Shown in pieces: positions 58,267 to 64,000 of a DNA stretch of 64,000 nucleotides (positions are counted from its first letter, which is position 1; each line of letters starts with the position of its first letter). A program made the translations under genes and the position numbers. This DNA is from Pogostemon cablin (taxonomy: Eukaryota; Streptophyta; Magnoliopsida; Lamiales; Lamiaceae): the NCBI GenBank assembly GCA_023678885.1, contig CM043001.1:4908001-4972000 (forward strand), in the 5' to 3' direction. The notes below the pieces were generated by a model, which was not told where the DNA came from, did not search any database, and worked only from the letters and a program-made list of their open reading frames with translations.

Positions 58267-58715
58267 AGAGCTTGTTTGCTTGGGTGTATTAAGGTGGGAT
58301 TTATACAGTTTTACTCCTTATACCATGTTTGTCTCGATGTATTCATAATACCTTGAGCCTAGGAAAAATTTCAGCACGCAACTACTAATTCCCTTCCTAT
58401 GGTATTGTGTATTCCCCGGTTGAGGTGGAACACGATACCAACATTTAATACTCATGCATTAAACATTAATTTTACCATTATACCCATTTTCCTGTATATA
58501 AATCCATTAATAATAATAATACAGACAATGAGGGTAAATATATCATGCCATTTCTTAATATCTAATAACAAACATAAGATGATCAATATTTAGCTATCAA
58601 CAATCTCATTTTCTCATGATACCAAACTATAAATACATATAATTATATGTCAAACAAATCTCATTATACATAAACACTTTAAATCGCATCTCCACTAGCT
58701 AGCAAACGAGCTCTT
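58267..58715. mobile_element. Possible hAT-type MITE
   Basis: Inverted ends AGAGCTTGTTTGCTTGG at the left and CTAGCAAACGAGCTCTT at the right, about 449 bp, AT-rich, no gene. I could not find a matching 8-bp target duplication, so the class is tentative. Confidence 0.5.
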
Positions 58716-59379
58716 ATTGGATATTGATGGCCTCAATCACTTTACAATATAACAAAATTGAATTGAGTCTCACATGAATATATTCTGGCATGTGGACCAA
58801 CTCAAGCTGGATTCACAATGGTAGAGATGAAAGTAGATTCGTGGCTTGATTGAATTCAACAAGAAGAAAGCTGAGGTGAAAAAGATGACGAAGAATAAAG
58901 AAGAAGAAGAACTGAATTAATGGTACGTTTTTGTCTCATTTGTTATTGATGTTGAACAAGCTGCAGTATAATATTGCGTTAAACAGATTTACTTCTTAAC
59001 TTCTGCATGGTGTGGTTACGTTGAGAAATATCAGTTTTACTATTCTGATTGAGTTCGTAATATCAGTGACAAGCTATCTAATATTGCTTTAATTTTCAAG
59101 CTCTTTGGTTTGGTTGTTATGTTGATTTGTTGAGAAAACCAGAGTGCATATAGGCGAGGGGAAAATATTTGGAAAACATTACCCCCTTTCATCTTATAAG
59201 CTCTTTGTACATTCCTTTTCTGTTCCTCTTAAAATTATCATTAACACCCTAAAAAAAATATGAGATGTCACCTAACACAATAACTTTATAATACACTTTA
59301 CTTTTTCTTTTATTTAATTTTACTCCCTATTAAAATATTCTCAATCTTAATACATCTTACCAAAAATCACTTATTTATA
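58716..59379. other. Intergenic stretch, nothing identified
   Basis: No gene or repeat structure supported. A purine-rich run at 58,860-58,915 gives no conserved protein. Confidence 0.4.
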
Positions 59380-59649
59380 TTCCCTCCATCCTACATTAAA
59401 CTGCACTATTATTGTACATACAGAGTTTAAGAAAAGCTTCTTTTTGAACAACTTTATTGACTTTGAGAGGATAATGTAGTCTTTTTAGATGATAAATAAA
59501 TTTTAAAGTATGTTATGTGTGTTAAATGAGAGTGATAAATATGTAATTAAGATGTAATTATAAGTTGAGAATTGATGTGATGTTTTTTTTTGTGATAAAG
59601 TTTAATGTGGGATGGACAAAAACGTAAATTTCATATGAGACCGAGGAAG
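59380..59649. mobile_element. Stowaway-like MITE, diverged
   Basis: 270 bp with ends TTCCCTCCATCCTACATTAA and GAGACCGAGGAAG. Internal AATGTGGGATGG pairs with CATCCTACATT. TA on both sides (59,378-59,379 and 59,650-59,651). Confidence 0.7.
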
Positions 59650-59987
59650 TATTACTTGTTTCAAAATATATTTATATATATACCCTGAGGTAAATTTAAT
59701 AACAAGGATAACACCCGGGCCCACATTGTAGTTTTTGAAATTTTGCGCTGTATGTGGGGATCATTAAACCCCCAAAATGGGCGGATTGACTGTTAATTCT
59801 GCCAAATTACAATTCTATCCTCAAAAGAGAGAAAAGTTATAGTTGATAGAAACTAATGCATCCTGTTATTTCACTTCTATGTGTGTATTGTGCAATGTTC
59901 TGATATGTAGACAATTAAACTTGATAGCTGCACTCAATCATCCTATCTGCCCCATCTGTACACAATAAATTTCATCATGTCAGTCTC

Positions 59988-59994
59988 TATAAAT
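59988..59994 (+). promoter_or_regulatory. Candidate TATA box of the second NLR
   Basis: TATAAAT about 310 bases before the chosen ATG, in a stretch without other features. Position fits a plant promoter with a 5' leader, but the motif is common in AT-rich DNA. Confidence 0.35.
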
Positions 59995-60302
59995 GTGTAC
60001 CCTACTACCTTGAATATGTGGGCCCATTAAAGTTGGTCAGTAGTTGGGATTGGATTGATGAGGTTAGAATTCACTGCTGGAAGTGAAGTTTGCATTGTCG
60101 GAAAAAGTAATACTTCATCTCTCCAGCTTCAGTGTTTACTCTCATATGCTCCACTGAAAATGCTTCACTGCAAAATACATGTGAGATCTGAGAAAAGAGA
60201 ATTGGAACCAATTATGTGTGTTTGGGCGAAGACAGCACAAAATTTGCAAGTGTACATTAGTGTTTGAATGAGGCGTATGTTAGTGTTAAGAGAGAGAAAG
60301 GG

Positions 60303-63300
60303 ATGGCTCATATGACTTCCATATTTGTTTGGCGCACGTTTGGGCACCTCCTTGATCTTCATCCATGTCGTATCTCCATAGACTCCTCCACTTTAGATAT
60401 CATATATTCTGCATACAACGCTGTTGGACGCTTGGATTGGGAACTCAGTCAATTGGACTACTGCAGCAGAAGAAGAAAGATGATGGATTCGTTGGATGCA
60501 AAGATTAGGGAGGCTCTTTTCGAATTAGAAGATGTGATCGAATTCCCTCTCTCCAATTGCCTTCTTTCCAGATCTGAAGAAACTAAACTCTTCTCCGTAG
60601 ATAAGGAAGAGATTCAATCCCTAATTGAAAGAGTGGAGAAGTTCGAGGAGGAGTATCCTGCTGAATTGGCAAAGCCATTGCCTGACGAAATTGATTATGC
60701 CGATTCTTCAATATCTGTTGATTTTGATGGAAAGAGGTCCAATATTTTTGGATTATCCACGAGTGAGATTGCCAGATTGATACAACGGGTTACGGAGAGG
60801 ACGGCAACTGAATTACAAATTATTTCAGTCGTCGGAGACAGAGGTTCGCGAGCTCTGTTTTCGAAGCTGCTTAGTGAAGAAGCATCTCGTAATTCTTTCG
60901 AGAAATGTGCAATGGTGAGAGTAAGTCATGAATTTGTGGATAAGGATATCTTGATTGCTATTCTTTCTCAAATAGATGATGAATTCGATCAAGAAGCAGG
61001 GGATGATGATGAGAAATTGTTAGGTGATCGTTTGAATGCATGTTTGAAGGGCAGTAAATTCTTAGTTGTGTTGGATGATATCTGGACAACAGATGTGTGG
61101 GGTTTGTTGAATTGCTTTCCTAAGGAAGATTATGGATGTCGAATCATTCTCATGGTGGAAGAAGCTGAATTTGCTCAAGGAGTTAAGATTCATCAACTCA
61201 AGAGCCAAAATTGGGATCTAAAGTTATCTGATCTTGTTGATCATATCATGGTGGGTGATTATATCGGGAGACACCACATCCAATGCCTCTTTGGGATGTC
61301 TGGCATTGGTAAGTCTAATCTGGCTGCAAAAATCTTTCAAGATCCATCTACTCAGAATCGGTTCGACCTCCGAATTTGGGTCAACTCAGGTCTAAATTAT
61401 GAACCAGAGAAGTTTTTGTCAGATATCTTAGCTCAAATAGATCATGACTTTGATACAACTCATGATGTGATGAATGGAGCTGAACATCTTTCGACTAAAG
61501 CATCTAGCAAGAGATGCTTCGTCGTGTTGGATGACCTGTGGAGCGAAGATCCCCTCGATTACTTGCACAAGTTATTTGACAACATCTCTTGTGAAATTCT
61601 GATGACAACTACATTAAAACATGTTTCTAATTTTTGTCACGATGTTTATGGAATGCAGTTGCTCAATAAAGAAGAAAGTTGGCGTTTTCTTTGTGAGAAT
61701 GTGTTTGGTGAGAACTTGTGCCCTCGTGAACTTGTGGAAGCTGGAAAGATGATTGCTGAGGAATGTGAGGGTCTTCCTCTCACGCTTGCCACAGTTGCCG
61801 GCTTCCTGTCTGAAGCCGACAAGACACCAGAGTACTGGACCGCTGTAGCGATGAAAAAGAATTTAGTTTTCGACCAGGTTTATGATATAACAACGGAGAA
61901 GCTCTATCCAACATATGAAGACTTGCCTAATGAAGACAAACCAGTATTTCTGTACATGGCAGTTTTCCCTACTAAGTATAAGATCCCCACAACCATGCTG
62001 GGCAAGTTATTGTATTATGAGGGTCTTCTTCACCAGAGTTTATCGCATTTAAGAGATCGTGTCCAGAGTTTTGTCTCGAGGGTTCATTCCTGGAGTCTTG
62101 TGTTGGCATGGAAGAAAAGTAGCAGATACGGAACCAAAACTTGCAGCCTCCATTCTGCTTATTGGCATCTCTGCATCAGAGTTGCTAAAAAGAATAGCTT
62201 CTTCCATGTCTTGAATCGAATTTCGGATGGCTCTGAAGAACATGTAAAAGGTCAGCGTAGGCTGTGCATCCAGAATAGCGTTTTATTTGGGATGAAAGAT
62301 GTGTGCAGCTTAATATCATCCAATTCGACTCTACGTTCTCTCCTATGCACTGCTCCTCCTCATCCATATCCACTGCCAATACCTCTTGGTTCCAGGTTGC
62401 TGAGGGTGCTTTATGCCCATGGAATAAGGTTCCACGAGTTCCCTAATGAGGTTCTACGTCTTGCTCTTCTAAGATATTTTGGCCTCACCTATGATGGGAA
62501 ACTCCCCTCTGACATATCCAGATTGGTGAGCCTTGAGTGCTTAATTGTCCATCGACATTTTAACATGAGGTTGCACAAAGCTCCATTGTATCTGCCCAAG
62601 GAGATTTGGGACATGAAAGAATTGAAGCATTTGCAAGTAATGGGAAGCAACCTACTGGATCCTTGTGGCGCCGTTTTACCAAACCTCACGACTCTTTTAG
62701 ACATAAACGCTCACAATGTTATGGAAGGCGTTCTCCGAGGAACTCCAAACCTAAAGAAGTTAGGAATTCGAATTGAACTGACACCTGATCAAAATGCATG
62801 GGAATCCATGTCCATTTTCTTTCATCTTCACAATCTTGACAGTCTTGAATCACTTAAATGTATCGTCGTGAATCCTGAGCTGGTTCGGTTCGCCTCAACT
62901 CCGCCTGTTCTGCCATTGCTAAAATGTCTTCAAAAACTGAGTTTAAGTGGTTTAGGATATCCTTGGGAGTACATGGGAGCAATTGGTGAGCTGCCATGTC
63001 TTCAAGTGCTGAAATTGCAATGCTATGCATTTAAGGGAGCAGAGTGGATCATCCGTGAGGGGGAATACAAGAAACTTAACTATTTGCAGATTCAAGATAC
63101 TGATCTCGAGTATCTAACCATACATAATGCTAATGGCATGTTTTATCAGCTTGCTCGCTTGATCATGAAGCACTGCTACAAATTGAAGAAGTTCCCTTTT
63201 GCTGCTCTAAAAACTAAATTACAAGTGGAGCTAGTTGATTGTGCCACCTCAGCATCACAGTGTATACCACAAAATGCACTTTTGATAGCAAATGTACATT

Positions 63301-63341
63301 CTTCATGGGAGAAAAACCAAGATTATGAGGGGATCTTGTAA
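60303..63341 (+). CDS. NLR immune receptor, CC-NB-NB-ARC-LRR, single exon
   Basis: Paralogue of the NLR at 54,193, same strand, about 2.4 kb downstream. One frame of 1012 residues. I chose the ATG at 60,303 (MAHMTSIF) because it aligns with MAYAAVIS; an in-frame ATG at 60,264 would add 13 residues. N-terminal coiled-coil-like region with one copy of the segment triplicated in the paralogue (KMMDSLDAKIREALFELED). First NB (about 170-290): P-loop lost (VGDRGSRALFSK), LVVLDDIW kept. Second NB-ARC: GMSGIGKSN (331-339), FVVLDDLW, GLPL (490-493). TTT stands where TTR is usual, and LHS (616-618) at the MHD site. LRRs from about 690. Relative to the paralogue it lacks the intron and ~65 linker residues. 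No stop or frameshift is seen, so it is probably expressed; its effector is unknown. Confidence 0.88.
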   Translation: MAHMTSIFVWRTFGHLLDLHPCRISIDSSTLDIIYSAYNAVGRLDWELSQLDYCSRRRKMMDSLDAKIREALFELEDVIEFPLSNCLLSRSEETKLFSVDKEEIQSLIERVEKFEEEYPAELAKPLPDEIDYADSSISVDFDGKRSNIFGLSTSEIARLIQRVTERTATELQIISVVGDRGSRALFSKLLSEEASRNSFEKCAMVRVSHEFVDKDILIAILSQIDDEFDQEAGDDDEKLLGDRLNACLKGSKFLVVLDDIWTTDVWGLLNCFPKEDYGCRIILMVEEAEFAQGVKIHQLKSQNWDLKLSDLVDHIMVGDYIGRHHIQCLFGMSGIGKSNLAAKIFQDPSTQNRFDLRIWVNSGLNYEPEKFLSDILAQIDHDFDTTHDVMNGAEHLSTKASSKRCFVVLDDLWSEDPLDYLHKLFDNISCEILMTTTLKHVSNFCHDVYGMQLLNKEESWRFLCENVFGENLCPRELVEAGKMIAEECEGLPLTLATVAGFLSEADKTPEYWTAVAMKKNLVFDQVYDITTEKLYPTYEDLPNEDKPVFLYMAVFPTKYKIPTTMLGKLLYYEGLLHQSLSHLRDRVQSFVSRVHSWSLVLAWKKSSRYGTKTCSLHSAYWHLCIRVAKKNSFFHVLNRISDGSEEHVKGQRRLCIQNSVLFGMKDVCSLISSNSTLRSLLCTAPPHPYPLPIPLGSRLLRVLYAHGIRFHEFPNEVLRLALLRYFGLTYDGKLPSDISRLVSLECLIVHRHFNMRLHKAPLYLPKEIWDMKELKHLQVMGSNLLDPCGAVLPNLTTLLDINAHNVMEGVLRGTPNLKKLGIRIELTPDQNAWESMSIFFHLHNLDSLESLKCIVVNPELVRFASTPPVLPLLKCLQKLSLSGLGYPWEYMGAIGELPCLQVLKLQCYAFKGAEWIIREGEYKKLNYLQIQDTDLEYLTIHNANGMFYQLARLIMKHCYKLKKFPFAALKTKLQVELVDCATSASQCIPQNALLIANVHSSWEKNQDYEGIL

Positions 63342-64000
63342 TGAATTCCAGCCCACTTTTGTAAATATGATTCAGGTTTAATTTCTCTCCTGAATGTTAA
63401 TGTCAATATCAACATTCAAACAATATTTCCATCTTATTACCGTGACCTGGCTAGCTCACCCAACCACTGAGCTCCTCGCTAAGTCAACTAACTATTAACT
63501 ATACTAACAACTAACCAATAAAAAAAAATCCTAATTAAGTTCACTAATGTCTTAAAATTTTATTGTGAACTTTTTCTAACAGTTGAATGTATGCGATGAG
63601 ACGAGCGAGCTCGAGTGTCACATACTAAGCTCAGCTTAATTGGATAACGAATTTAAAAACGAGCTCTGGCACAAAATTATTAATTTGAGCTCGAGCTCAT
63701 TAAGCAAAACAAATTGAACAAGTCGAACCTTATTAAGCTACCTAAAGCTCTTTTATTTTAACACCTCTAACCGTAGATTGGTATTCAATAAATATAAAAC
63801 CCCAAACAACGGCCATCTCAGTTTATATTTGCAATACTAAAATTAAAATTAAAATAAAATAAAAATTAAGCTTCTCAAAAATACATCGTATTTTATATTT
63901 TTTCTTGTATTTCACTCGTTAAATGAGATATATGAAAGAGGCCTATAAGGTACTGCAAGAATGCATAGGATCTTTTATTTCACCCATTAAATGATTGGAA
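63342..64000. other. 3' flank of the second NLR
   Basis: AT-rich, no gene. GAGCTCGAGCTC words at 63,605-63,700 look like part of an old repeat, but no ends are visible. Confidence 0.4.

Noticed and set aside
60055..60267. 70-codon frame before the second NLR
   Set aside because: No recognisable domain; it overlaps the probable 5' leader of the NLR.

Overview
This is plant nuclear DNA. It contains intron-bearing NLR disease-resistance genes of the R1 (late-blight) type, Athila-like Ty3/gypsy LTR retrotransposons primed by tRNA-Asp, Stowaway MITEs and a Harbinger remnant. The NLR start (MAYAAVIS) and the R1-like layout suggest an asterid, perhaps a Lamiales species; the family is inference only.

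Bases 1-48,860 are a nested pile of retrotransposons sitting in an NLR locus. Element A (1-7,030, minus, 3' LTR cut by the window edge) abuts a ~115 bp piece of an NLR leucine-rich repeat region (7,031-7,145). A truncated LTR (7,150-7,452) and a probable solo LTR H (7,527-10,860) follow; H is split by another solo LTR (7,851-9,642, 5-bp target duplication GACAC). Element G then begins (5' LTR 10,901-12,548). Its gag-protease gene is split into three pieces (12,703-13,203, 36,147-36,872, 46,542-48,092) by element D (13,204-36,141, minus, duplication ACTAA/ACCAA) and element E (36,873-46,536, plus, duplication GGAAC). D is itself split by element F (20,855-29,833, plus, duplication GTGCT). E holds a solo LTR (38,744-40,327, duplication GAAGG). 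The insertion order follows: G first, then D and E, then F into D and the solo LTR into E. The two F LTRs are nearly identical, so F is the youngest.

D is the only element with pol: gag, protease, RT, RNase H and integrase, plus an ATHILA ORF-1-like gene behind pol. All are broken, and the RT active site has lost an aspartate. A, E, G and F carry gag and protease only and end in a tail resembling the integrase C-terminus, so they look like pol-deleted elements that would have depended on D-type partners. LTR termini, primer site and polypurine tract are shared, which fits mobilisation in trans. Their long 3' noncoding regions carry conserved stem-loops, some with compensatory changes.

Bases 48,860-54,190 are AT-rich host DNA with a 959-bp tandem duplication across the broken end of G, a minisatellite, Stowaway MITEs (one nested in another) and a Harbinger remnant that ends about 100 bp before an NLR start codon. 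Bases 54,193-63,341 hold two paralogous NLR genes in the same orientation. Both have a coiled-coil-like N-terminus, an extra degenerate NB domain, a second canonical NB-ARC and an LRR region. The first has an intron between the NB domains; the second is one uninterrupted reading frame. They would act in the cell as receptors for pathogen effectors. I saw no tRNA, rRNA or CRISPR.
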